DNA of 24,549 bases, taken from a virus. Location: IMG/VR virus record IMGVR_UViG_3300029258_005760, positions 1 through 24,549 of that record; one strand, 5' to 3'. Shown in pieces: positions 13,856-19,984 of this stretch. A program made the position numbers and the translations under genes. Every line of letters starts with the position of its first letter. The first letter of the stretch is position 1. Below the pieces are notes generated by a model. The model made no database searches, was not told where the DNA came from, and worked only from the letters and a program-made list of their open reading frames with translations.

Positions 13856-14083
13856 CTACCGGCTGCGGACGATGGTCAGTTGCCACTCGGTGCTGTCGGC
13901 CATCGTGATGACCAGCCCGGCGTTGTTGGTCAGTACGCCTTCCTCTTCGAACGTGCGGACGCGCTGCACGTCGGCCAGGGCGCTGGCGCTGTCCAGCCCG
14001 GCGTCGGCGCGGTCCTCGTCGTCCATGAAGGCGAGCTCTTCCAGCAGGCTCTTGATGGCGTCTTGGAGTTCGTTCTCGTTCAC
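13856..14083 (-). CDS. Small acidic hypothetical protein (75 aa)
   Basis: A 75-aa acidic protein starting with GTG (reverse strand, 14081-14083) behind AAAGGA. The first half is an acidic helix (LQDAIKSLLEELAFMDDEDRAD); the second half has two likely beta-strands (GLVITMAD, EWQLTIVRS). No cysteine, membrane segment or known motif is visible. Small acidic proteins of early phage operons are sometimes inhibitors of host enzymes or DNA mimics; nothing here proves that. Confidence 0.55.
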   Translation of the reverse strand: MNENELQDAIKSLLEELAFMDDEDRADAGLDSASALADVQRVRTFEEEGVLTNNAGLVITMADSTEWQLTIVRSR

Positions 14084-14095
14084 GGTCGTGTCCTT

Positions 14096-14278
14096 TCAGT
14101 TGGTGCGTGCGGCCCGGATGCACTCGTCGCGGTGGGCGCGGGCCTCGTCCACCAGCGCGGCCAGTTCGGGGTCGCTGCAGTCGATGCCGCGCTCGCGGAC
14201 TTCCTTCACGAGGGCGTCGAGGCAGTCGGCGGCGTCGAGCAGGACCTTTCTCACGTGCTTCTTCTTGGCGGGCGTCAT
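14096..14278 (-). CDS. Small helical hypothetical protein (60 aa)
   Basis: A 60-aa protein with a basic start (MTPAKKKHVRKVLL) followed by helices containing two separated cysteines (ADCLDALV, DCSDPELAALVDEARAH). The reading frame is tightly packed between its neighbours, with AAAGGAG on the reverse strand before the ATG at 14276-14278. I do not recognise it. It may be a small helical-hairpin protein. Confidence 0.5.
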   Translation of the reverse strand: MTPAKKKHVRKVLLDAADCLDALVKEVRERGIDCSDPELAALVDEARAHRDECIRAARTN

Positions 14279-14305
14279 GATGCTTCGCTCCTTTCTCGCG
14301 GCTGG

Positions 14306-14581
14306 TCAGTCGGCGAGCTGCTGAATCAGCCGGTAGTAGTCGTGGATCATCGAGTTCGTCCCGCGGCAGCCGTCCAGCGCCTCCTGGAGCGCGGTGGCCA
14401 CGGCGAACTGCTCGTTCTCGGACCGGGCGCTGGCGGTCAGCTTGCGGATGCGGCTGTGGACGCCGAACCGCCCGCATCGCGGCGTGGAGATGGTCACCTC
14501 GATGACGTTCTCGCCGCTGGCGCGCTGGATGGTGCCGGTGGCGCCGCTGTCGCCCTGGATGTCGATTCGCGTGATCTTCAT
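14306..14581 (-). CDS. Hypothetical protein (91 aa), leftward operon
   Basis: A 91-aa protein whose first half looks beta-rich (MKITRIDIQGDSGATGTIQR, NVIEVTISTPRCGRFGVHSR) and whose second half is helical (ENEQFAVATALQEALDGC, IHDYYRLIQQLAD). Start ATG at 14579-14581 on the reverse strand follows GAAGGAAG. No family recognised. Strand-then-helix order fits a small alpha/beta fold. Coding potential is supported by a clean start and the conserved operon spacing of 12-30 nt to its neighbours. Confidence 0.55.
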   Translation of the reverse strand: MKITRIDIQGDSGATGTIQRASGENVIEVTISTPRCGRFGVHSRIRKLTASARSENEQFAVATALQEALDGCRGTNSMIHDYYRLIQQLAD

Positions 14582-14593
14582 GGTCGTCTTCCT

Positions 14594-14836
14594 TCACTCG
14601 GCGTTCAGCGCCAGGATGGTGCTGGGCGTGTAGCCGCACCGGCGGGCCTCGGCGTTGATGGCCTTGCGGACGGCGCTGCCGGGGGCGTGGGACTCGTAGA
14701 TGGCGGCCAGGCGCTTCCAGCCGAGCGTCTCGATCCGCCGCCGGCCGTTGCGGCCCCGGGAAAGCAGCCAGTCGAGGTCCACCGTGGCCGGGTCGCGGTC
14801 GCGTCCGGCGAGCTTGATGGTCGTGTTCTTCTTCAT
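14594..14836 (-). CDS. Hypothetical protein (80 aa), first gene of the leftward operon
   Basis: An 80-aa basic protein: MKKNTTIKLAGRDRDPATVD, then GRNGRRRIETLGWKRLAAI and a C-terminal helix with CGYTPSTILALN. I chose the ATG at 14834-14836 because AAAGGAAA lies about 7 nt upstream on the reverse strand. The alternative start at 14866 would put the 12-bp palindrome 14854-14865 inside the gene. As the first gene after the palindromic sites it may be the most tightly controlled. It could bind nucleic acid, given its charge, but no motif proves it. Confidence 0.55.
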   Translation of the reverse strand: MKKNTTIKLAGRDRDPATVDLDWLLSRGRNGRRRIETLGWKRLAAIYESHAPGSAVRKAINAEARRCGYTPSTILALNAE

Positions 14837-14853
14837 CGCGGTTTCCTTTCGCA

Positions 14854-14865
14854 TGTTCATGAACA
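14854..14865. promoter_or_regulatory. Operator-like palindrome TGTTCATGAACA
   Basis: A perfect 12-bp palindrome 17 nt upstream of the first leftward gene and within the divergent intergenic region. Perfect twofold symmetry of this size next to a transcription start region is typical of a repressor or activator site. No matching regulator is assigned, and no -10/-35 pair is convincing. Confidence 0.5.
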
Positions 14866-14912
14866 CATCAGGCCGTGGCTTTCGCGCCCCGCCAAGGGGA
14901 TTCGGCCCGGAT

Positions 14913-14930
14913 CATGCAGATTTCTGCATG
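14913..14930. promoter_or_regulatory. Operator-like inverted repeat CATGCAGA-TT-TCTGCATG
   Basis: Two perfect 8-bp arms (14913-14920 and 14923-14930) with a 2-bp spacer, 27 nt before the late gene at 14958. It is flanked by GATCATG and CATGATT, giving a wider imperfect symmetry. Together with the palindrome at 14854 it makes a two-site control region between the leftward operon and the packaging genes. Confidence 0.55.
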
Positions 14931-14957
14931 CCACATGATTCGCAAAGGCAAAGACTT

Positions 14958-15251
14958 ATGGCAACCCGCAAAGATTCCGGCATGATTCCCAGGCCCCCGG
15001 CCGATAACCCGCCCGCCCCCGGCGGCCCCGGGGCGGACGGCCCGGCCGCCGGGGCGGTGAACCCCCTGGCGCTGACCGTCGCCCAGGCGGCGAAGGTGCT
15101 GTCGGCCGCCGGCGTCGGGGCGGTGACGGAGGAGATGATCTGTCGGCACATCGACGCCGGCGCCCCGGTGACGGCAGACGGGCGGATCAACCTGGTGCAT
15201 TACGCCGCGTGGCTCAACCAGCGCATGAACCGGGAGGACCATGGCGCGTGA
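14958..15251 (+). CDS. Probable small terminase subunit / Nu1-like DNA-binding protein
   Basis: A 97-aa protein directly before the large terminase gene. The first 35 residues are Pro/Gly/Ala-rich and disordered. Residues about 38-90 (LTVAQAAKVLSAAGVGAVTEEMI, then HIDAGAPVTADGRINLVHYAAWL) look like a small helix-turn-helix domain and align by eye with residues 8-58 of the large terminase. Position and DNA-binding look suggest the small terminase subunit that recognises the packaging site; the family is not recognised with certainty. ATG 14958 follows AAAGG. Its end overlaps the start of the large terminase at 15241 by 11 nt. Confidence 0.6.
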   Translation: MATRKDSGMIPRPPADNPPAPGGPGADGPAAGAVNPLALTVAQAAKVLSAAGVGAVTEEMICRHIDAGAPVTADGRINLVHYAAWLNQRMNREDHGA

Positions 15252-17541
15252 CGTGAAACAACTCTCCCCGACGGACCTGGTGCGGCTGGTGAACTCCACG
15301 CCGCTGGGGACCGTGCTGTCGGCGCCGCGGCTGCACCGGCAGATGAACCAGGCGGGCCTGCGGATCGGCGACGGCCGGACGGTCCACCTGGTCAAGTACG
15401 TCGCGTGGCTGGCGCTGGAGGCCGAGCGCCCCCGGCCCGCGCCGATGAGCTACGAGGAAAAGAAGCGCCGGGAGGCCGAGCGGAACCGCCTCAAGGCCCT
15501 GGCCGGGCAGGACATCGGCCCGCTGCCCGACGTGGCCGACTGGCGCCGCCGGCAGGAGGCCAGCGCCAGCTTCCAGGTCTTCTGCAGGACATACTTCCCG
15601 CGCGTGTTCTACCGGCCGTGGTCGCAGGACCATCTGCGCGTCCTGGCGAAGATCGAGCGGTGTGTCCTGAAGGGCGGGCTGTTCGCCTTCGCCATGCCGC
15701 GCGGCAGCGGCAAGACGGCCATGGCCAGCCTGGGCGGCCTGTGGGCGGTGCTGATCGGCGCCCGGCCGTTCGTGTGCCTGATCGGCGGCGCGAAGGACGC
15801 CGCCCAGAAGCTGCTGGCCAACATCCGCGCCACGATCCTCTCGCCGGAGCACGAGGCGTTCCGCGCGGACTTCCCCGAGGCGCTGCACCCGCTGTGGATG
15901 CTCCGCAACAACGCCCGGCGCCAAGGCGGCCAGCACATCGACGGCGAGCTGACCTTCTGCACGTGGGGCCACGACCGGCTGGTGTTTCCGACCGTCGCCG
16001 CCGAGCAGCTACCCGAGACGCTGCGCGAGGCGGGCTTCGAGCAGTCGCCCTCCGGCGGCTCGATCATCACCGTCACGAGTCTGGACTCGAACATGCGCGG
16101 CCAGCAGCACACTCGCGCCGACGGCACCATCATCCGCCCGTCGCTGGTGCTCCTGGACGACCCGCAGACGCGCGAATCGGCCCGCTCGGCCGACCTGACG
16201 GCCTACCGGCTTGCGCTGCTGAACGGTGACGTGCTGGGCATGGCCGGTCCCGGCGAGAAGATCGCCGCCTTCCTGGCCTGCACCAAGATGTATGAGGGCG
16301 ACCTCGCCGACCGCGTGCTGGACCGGCGCAAGAGCCCCCAGTGGCAGGGCGAATGCACGAGGCTGGTCAACTCCTGGCCGACGGATGAGAAGCTCTGGGA
16401 CGAATACCGCCGCATCCGTGACGAGTCGATGCGCCAAGGCAACGAGGGCCGCGAGGCGACGGAGTTTTACGGCAAGCACCGCGAAGCGATGGACGCCGGG
16501 TCGGACGTCGCCTGGCCCCAGCGGTACAACGAGGACGAACTGTCCGCGCTTCAGCACGCGATGAACTGGAGATTCGACATGGGCGACGAGGCCTTTAGCG
16601 CGGAATTCCAGAACGAGCCGGCCAGCCGGCAGGCGACCGCCGGCGTCCTGATGCCCGCCCAGGTGACCGAGCGGTTCAACGGGCGGCCCAGGGGCGAGGC
16701 ACCGCTGGCGTGCAACAGGCTCACCGGCTTCATCGACATCCACAAGGAGCTGCTGTACTGGTGCGTCTGCGCCTGGCAGGACGACTTCACGGGCTTCGTG
16801 ATCGACTACGGCACGCTGCCCGACCAGCGCAGGAGCTTCTTCTCGCAGAAGGACCCGCCCAGCCCGCTGGGCAAGGCGTTTTCCGGTATGGGCGACGACG
16901 GGGCGATCCAGGCGGGGCTGGAGAAGCTCGTGGAGAACCTGCTTCAGCGGCAGTGGCCCCGTGCCGGTGGCGGCGGCGTCCTGCGAATCGAGCGGCTGCT
17001 GGTGGACATGGGCTACAAGGGCGGGATCGCCGCCGCCGTCAAGCACAAGGCCGGCGGCGCGGCGATGGTCCTGTCCAGAGGCGTGGGCATCAAGGCCGGC
17101 AATCGGCCCATCAGCATGTACCAGCGCAAGCCCGGCTGGACGCTGGGGCACTACTGGTACTCGCCGAGCGTCACCGGCACACGCGAATTCCCGCATGTCT
17201 GCGTGGATGTGAACTACTGGAAGGCCTTCGTCCACGACCGGCTGGCCGCGGCGCCCGGTGAACCGGGTGCGATGACGCTGTTCGGCAAGTCGGCGGGCGA
17301 GCACGCACTGTTCGCCGAGCACGTGGCCGGCTCGGAGACCTGGACGCTGACCCACGGCCACGGCCGGGACGTGCGGGAATGGAAGCCCCGGCCCACGCGC
17401 CCGGATAACCACTGGCTGGACTGCCTCGTCGGCTGTGCCGCGGCGGCCTCGATGATCGGCGTGCAGCAGCCGGGCATGCAGGCCCCGCCGCGCCGCCAGC
17501 GGAAGCGGTACACACAGAAAGACCTGAGGAGGAAGTGGTGA
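15241..17541 (+). CDS. Terminase large subunit (GpA-like) with N-terminal DNA-binding-like domain
   Basis: A 766-aa DNA packaging motor. The ATPase has Walker A MPRGSGKTA at residues 152-160 (K158) and Walker B SLVLLDDPQT with D306/D307, followed by LACTKMYEGDLADRVL as a coupling region. The C-terminal nuclease has metal-ligand candidates in GFIDIHKELLYW, LLVDMGYKGG and PDNHWLDCLVG, the GpA-type pattern. The tail is basic (RRQRKRYTQKDLRRKW). The first 60 residues (LSPTDLVRLVNS ... LRIGDGRTVHLVKYVAWL) repeat the domain of the preceding small gene. The enzyme cuts concatemeric phage DNA and pumps it into the prohead through the portal at 18542. Length is somewhat above lambda GpA (641 aa), largely from the extra N-terminal part. 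Confidence 0.92.
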   Translation: MARDVKQLSPTDLVRLVNSTPLGTVLSAPRLHRQMNQAGLRIGDGRTVHLVKYVAWLALEAERPRPAPMSYEEKKRREAERNRLKALAGQDIGPLPDVADWRRRQEASASFQVFCRTYFPRVFYRPWSQDHLRVLAKIERCVLKGGLFAFAMPRGSGKTAMASLGGLWAVLIGARPFVCLIGGAKDAAQKLLANIRATILSPEHEAFRADFPEALHPLWMLRNNARRQGGQHIDGELTFCTWGHDRLVFPTVAAEQLPETLREAGFEQSPSGGSIITVTSLDSNMRGQQHTRADGTIIRPSLVLLDDPQTRESARSADLTAYRLALLNGDVLGMAGPGEKIAAFLACTKMYEGDLADRVLDRRKSPQWQGECTRLVNSWPTDEKLWDEYRRIRDESMRQGNEGREATEFYGKHREAMDAGSDVAWPQRYNEDELSALQHAMNWRFDMGDEAFSAEFQNEPASRQATAGVLMPAQVTERFNGRPRGEAPLACNRLTGFIDIHKELLYWCVCAWQDDFTGFVIDYGTLPDQRRSFFSQKDPPSPLGKAFSGMGDDGAIQAGLEKLVENLLQRQWPRAGGGGVLRIERLLVDMGYKGGIAAAVKHKAGGAAMVLSRGVGIKAGNRPISMYQRKPGWTLGHYWYSPSVTGTREFPHVCVDVNYWKAFVHDRLAAAPGEPGAMTLFGKSAGEHALFAEHVAGSETWTLTHGHGRDVREWKPRPTRPDNHWLDCLVGCAAAASMIGVQQPGMQAPPRRQRKRYTQKDLRRKW

Positions 17542-17750
17542 CCGGCGCCGCCATCAACCAGCGCAAGAGCTGGCCGCCCAACGCCGGGGCGGTCGGGCTG
17601 GAATGCCGCCGCTGCGGCTGCCGGCACTTCTACGTCATCTACACCCGCCGCGGGCCGGGCTCGTCGCTCGTCCGCCGGCGGGAGTGCAGGAACTGCGGGA
17701 AACGGATCACCACCGTGGAAAGGGAACTGGATCATGGAAGGTCTGACTGA
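17538..17750 (+). CDS. NrdR-type zinc-ribbon protein
   Basis: A 70-aa protein with a single four-cysteine zinc ribbon: LECRRCGCRHFYVIYT, then SLVRRRECRNCGKRITTVERE. The second half closely resembles the N-terminal ribbon of the ribonucleotide-reductase repressor NrdR (RRRxCxxCxxRFTTxER), but the ATP-cone domain is absent. Such stand-alone ribbons in phages (as in Ogr/Delta-like activators) bind DNA or RNA polymerase; the role is inferred. I chose GTG 17538, which overlaps the terminase stop as GTGA and lies 5 nt from GAGGAGG; GTG 17535 is too close to that site. Its end overlaps the next gene by 17 nt. Confidence 0.7.
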   Translation: MTGAAINQRKSWPPNAGAVGLECRRCGCRHFYVIYTRRGPGSSLVRRRECRNCGKRITTVERELDHGRSD

Positions 17751-18024
17751 GTTCGAGCTGGAAGTGCTGGAGAACCTGCCCGTCGAGCCGACGGGGCTGT
17801 CGCTGGCGGAACTGGCTGACGGGCTATTGGACGACCGCAGCCCCGCGGCGCGGGGCAAGGTGCGGCGCGCGCTGGAGCGGATCGCCGAGGCCCTGAACGG
17901 CCTGCACGTGCAGACCGGCAACGATGACCTCGGCGGCTTCGGCGTGAAGATGTACGGCATCCCGCTGCCAACGATGCCCCGTGTAAGGGTGTTCTTTGAG
18001 GAAAAGGCCCTCGTGAATGTCTAG
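17734..18024 (+). CDS. Possible winged-helix protein (96 aa)
   Basis: A 96-aa protein whose first 65 residues look like a winged helix: TEFELEVLENLPVEP, LSLAELADGLL, ARGKVRRALERIAEAL, then a short wing-like GLHVQTG. The C-terminus (GIPLPTMPRVRVFFEEK) is a likely strand. It may be a late regulator acting with the zinc ribbon gene it overlaps. ATG 17734 follows AAGGGA. Its stop lies inside a perfect hairpin, ATGTCTA-GCGG-TAGACAT (18017-18034), so 3' mRNA structure begins at the end of this gene. Family assignment is by predicted helices only. Confidence 0.6.
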   Translation: MEGLTEFELEVLENLPVEPTGLSLAELADGLLDDRSPAARGKVRRALERIAEALNGLHVQTGNDDLGGFGVKMYGIPLPTMPRVRVFFEEKALVNV

Positions 18025-18226
18025 CGGTAGACATCCGGCGGGATTGCGCTTCGCGCGCTTCTTACGGCGTGGGAAAATGGATGCACCATCGAAGTGAGTG
18101 TTTCGATGGCTGCGCGTGACAAGCGAATACCGCCCAAGGAACAGGGCCGGCCAGCCCTGGGCCTTCGGAGACGAAGCCGAAGCCCCACCTTCACCTGATC
18201 AGGTGTGGAGGTGGGGCTTTTTCTTT
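18017..18226 (+). ncRNA. Candidate structured non-coding RNA or 3' UTR ending in a terminator
   Basis: About 200 bases without a gene but with a chain of perfect hairpins: ATGTCTA-GCGG-TAGACAT (18017-18034), GCGC-TTC-GCGC (18046-18056), CCATCGAA-(8 nt)-TTCGATGG (18086-18109), and an intrinsic terminator (18181-18226). The 70 bases between the third hairpin and the terminator also contain GC-rich complementary pieces. It does not match tmRNA, RNase P, 6S or a riboswitch that I can recognise. It may be an independent phage small RNA or a structured 3' end of the packaging transcript. No promoter is visible, so the 5' end is unknown. Confidence 0.35.
18181..18226 (+). terminator. Strong intrinsic terminator
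   Basis: AGCCCCACCT (18181-18190) pairs perfectly with AGGTGGGGCT (18209-18218). The inside contains a second palindrome, CACCTGATCAGGTG (18192-18205), giving a long nearly continuous stem, followed by TTTTTCTTT (18218-18226). It would end transcription of the packaging block, separating it from the tRNA-like gene and head genes. Confidence 0.88.
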
Positions 18227-18234
18227 GGGCACAC

Positions 18235-18312
18235 AGCGGGATGGAGCAGCGGCAGCTCGCGTGGCTCATAACCACGAGGCCTGCCTGCCGGCAGGCAGGT
18301 CCGGCTCCCGCG
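18235..18312 (+). tRNA. tRNA-Met-like gene (CAT) with T-arm region replaced by a palindrome
   Basis: The 5' two-thirds is a canonical tRNA: acceptor GCGGGA/TCCCGC (18236-18241/18306-18311), U8, D-stem GAGC/GCTC with A14 and GG, anticodon stem CGTGG/CCACG (18260-18264/18272-18276) and loop CTCATAA, anticodon CAT at 18267-18269. It resembles bacterial initiator tRNA in its D-arm and in a mismatched first pair (A18235/G18312), but lacks the three consecutive G-C pairs of initiators. The T-loop TTCRA is missing; in its place lies a 20-bp palindrome (18280-18299). A five-pair T-stem GCCGG/CCGGC (18287-18291/18301-18305) is still possible with a 9-nt loop. Probably a disrupted tRNA or tRNA-like relic; function as a tRNA is doubtful. 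Confidence 0.45.
18280..18299. repeat. 20-bp perfect palindrome inside the tRNA-like gene
   Basis: CCTGCCTGCCGGCAGGCAGG is its own reverse complement. From memory, palindromes built on TGCCTGCCGGCAGGCA are dispersed in many copies in some uncultivated bacterial genomes, so this may be a host-derived mobile repeat. It is followed by TTCGACAGGCTCACCACGG (18314-18332), a second sequence that looks like a dispersed repeat. Confidence 0.75.
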
Positions 18313-18339
18313 ATTCGACAGGCTCACCACGGAGCAAGC

Positions 18340-18537
18340 ATGGCAGACGAACTGGACAGCACGATTCGCGAGAACGCCACGGGGCCCAAGCGCGCCCGGG
18401 GCGACGCGGGCGAGATGGAGCAGCACCCGCTGAAGGACCAGATCGCCGCCGACAAGTACCTGGCCGAGAAGCGCGCCGGCCAGAACCCCGCCAAGGGATT
18501 CACGCGGGTCAAGATCGTCCCGCCCGGAACGGTGTAG
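18340..18537 (+). CDS. Small head-tail connector-like phage protein (65 aa)
   Basis: A 65-aa protein between the terminase block and the portal. It has the pattern DSTIRENATGPKRARGDAGE followed by DQIAADKYLAEKRA and ends FTRVKIVPPGTV. I recall this DxxI...A..GDxG...LxxxIxADRYLA...PPG signature from small genes that sit just before lambda-type portal genes, the place of gpW-like joining proteins. The exact role is unproven; it may bridge head and tail or help portal assembly. ATG 18340 follows GGAG. It starts 27 nt after the tRNA-like gene, which could serve as its leader. Confidence 0.65.
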   Translation: MADELDSTIRENATGPKRARGDAGEMEQHPLKDQIAADKYLAEKRAGQNPAKGFTRVKIVPPGTV

Positions 18538-18541
18538 GCAC

Positions 18542-19984
18542 ATGGGCTGGTGGCCATTCACAAGACGAAGCAGGCGCACGTCCGTCGGGCGAACGCTGAT
18601 CGTCCGCGCCAAGTTCGACTCGGCCCAGACCAACGCCGACAATCGGCGGCACTGGGCCAACGCCGACCACCTGTCGGCGGATGCCGCCGCCAACCCCGAG
18701 GTTCGGCGCATCCTCCGCAACCGGTCCCGCTACGAGGTGGCCAACAACTCCTACGCCCGCGGGATCGTGCTGACGCTGGCCAACGACGTGGTCGGAACGG
18801 GGCCCAAGCTGCAGATGCTCACCGAGGATGGCCAGACGAACCGGCAGGTCGAGGCGGCCTTCGCCGCTTGGGCGAGGGCCGTGGACCTGCCCGGCAAGCT
18901 GCGCACCATGCGAATGGCCCGGGCCCAGGACGGTGAGGCCTTTGCCGTACTGTTCTCGAACGATGAGCTCGACTCCCCCGTGAAACTGGACCTGAAGCTG
19001 ATCGAGGCCGACCAGGTTGCCACGCCGTCGGCACAGATCCGCCCGGCGCCCAACGTCGTGGATGGGATCGTCTTCGACGCGTTCGGCAACCCCTTGGAAT
19101 ACCACCTGCTGAAATCCCATCCGGGCGCGGGGGGAGGCGCCGGTTCGCTGGCCTTTGAACGCGTCCCGGCTCACAGCGTGATTCACTGGTTCCGCACGGA
19201 CCGCCCCGGCCAGCGCCGGGGCCTGCCCGACCTTCTGCCGGCGCTGCCGCTGTTCGGGCACCTGCGCCGGTACACGCTGGCGGTCATCCTGGCGGCCGAG
19301 TCGGCAGCGAACGTCGCCGTGCTGATGAAGACCGGCGCCCCGGCCGGGGGCGAAGCGGCCGAGGTCGAGCCCATGACGGAGATGGAGTTCGCTCCGAACA
19401 TGGCCGTCTTCACGCCCGAGGGCTGGGAGCCCAGCCAGATCAAGGCCGAGCAGCCGGCGACCACCTACGACATGTTCAAGCGGGAGATCCTCAACGAGAT
19501 CGCCCGCTGCCTGAACATGCCGTACAACATCGCCGCCTGCAACTCCTCGGGCTACAACTACGCCTCGGGGCGCCTGGATCACCAGACGTACTTCAAGTCC
19601 ATCCGCGTCGAGCAGTCCCACCTGGAGGCGGTGGTCCTGGACCGCATTCTGGACGCCTGGCTTGCAGAGGCCCTGAGAGTCCTCGGCGCCACATCGGAGG
19701 ACGGCTTTGCCGCTGCCCACCAGTGGTTCTGGGACGGGCACGAACACGTCGACCCGGCCAAGGAGGCGACCGCCCAGGAGAAGCGCCTCCGCAACAACAC
19801 CACCACGCTGGCCGCGGAGTATGCCCGCCAGGGCAAGGACTGGGAGACGGAGCTTCGCCAGCGGGCCAAGGAAACCGCCCTCATGAACGAGCTGGGCCTC
19901 TCCGCCGCACAGGCGGCGCCGAAGGCTCCGGCGAGCAAGGATGGCAACCGCAAGGATGAGGAGAACGACCGTGCCGCTGCCTAA
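18542..19984 (+). CDS. Portal protein, lambda GpB type
   Basis: A 480-aa portal (Phage_portal_2, lambda family). The N-terminus is basic (MGWWPFTRRSRRTS). Typical segments are ADHLSADAAANPEVRRILRNR, YARGIVLTLANDVVGTGPKL, GEAFAVLF, VDGIVFDAFGNPLEYHLL, VIHWFRTDRPGQRRGLPDL, and NIAACNSSGYNYASGRLDHQ. The protein forms the ring at one prohead vertex through which the terminase loads DNA. Length is close to lambda GpB (533 aa). The last 14 nt overlap the capsid gene, whose GTG start at 19971 sits within the portal coding sequence behind AGGAG. The C-terminus is Lys/Asp-rich. Confidence 0.93.
   Translation: MGWWPFTRRSRRTSVGRTLIVRAKFDSAQTNADNRRHWANADHLSADAAANPEVRRILRNRSRYEVANNSYARGIVLTLANDVVGTGPKLQMLTEDGQTNRQVEAAFAAWARAVDLPGKLRTMRMARAQDGEAFAVLFSNDELDSPVKLDLKLIEADQVATPSAQIRPAPNVVDGIVFDAFGNPLEYHLLKSHPGAGGGAGSLAFERVPAHSVIHWFRTDRPGQRRGLPDLLPALPLFGHLRRYTLAVILAAESAANVAVLMKTGAPAGGEAAEVEPMTEMEFAPNMAVFTPEGWEPSQIKAEQPATTYDMFKREILNEIARCLNMPYNIAACNSSGYNYASGRLDHQTYFKSIRVEQSHLEAVVLDRILDAWLAEALRVLGATSEDGFAAAHQWFWDGHEHVDPAKEATAQEKRLRNNTTTLAAEYARQGKDWETELRQRAKETALMNELGLSAAQAAPKAPASKDGNRKDEENDRAAA

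Noticed and set aside
12461-14938. An 825-codon rightward open frame opposite the leftward operon
   Set aside because: It is the antisense of seven well-spaced genes with good starts; its Gly/Val/Asp/Leu-rich composition is typical of antisense in GC-rich DNA.
14837-14957. Sigma-70 promoters for the divergent genes
   Set aside because: Partial -35 and -10 lookalikes can be found but none has good spacing and sequence together, so no promoter is reported.
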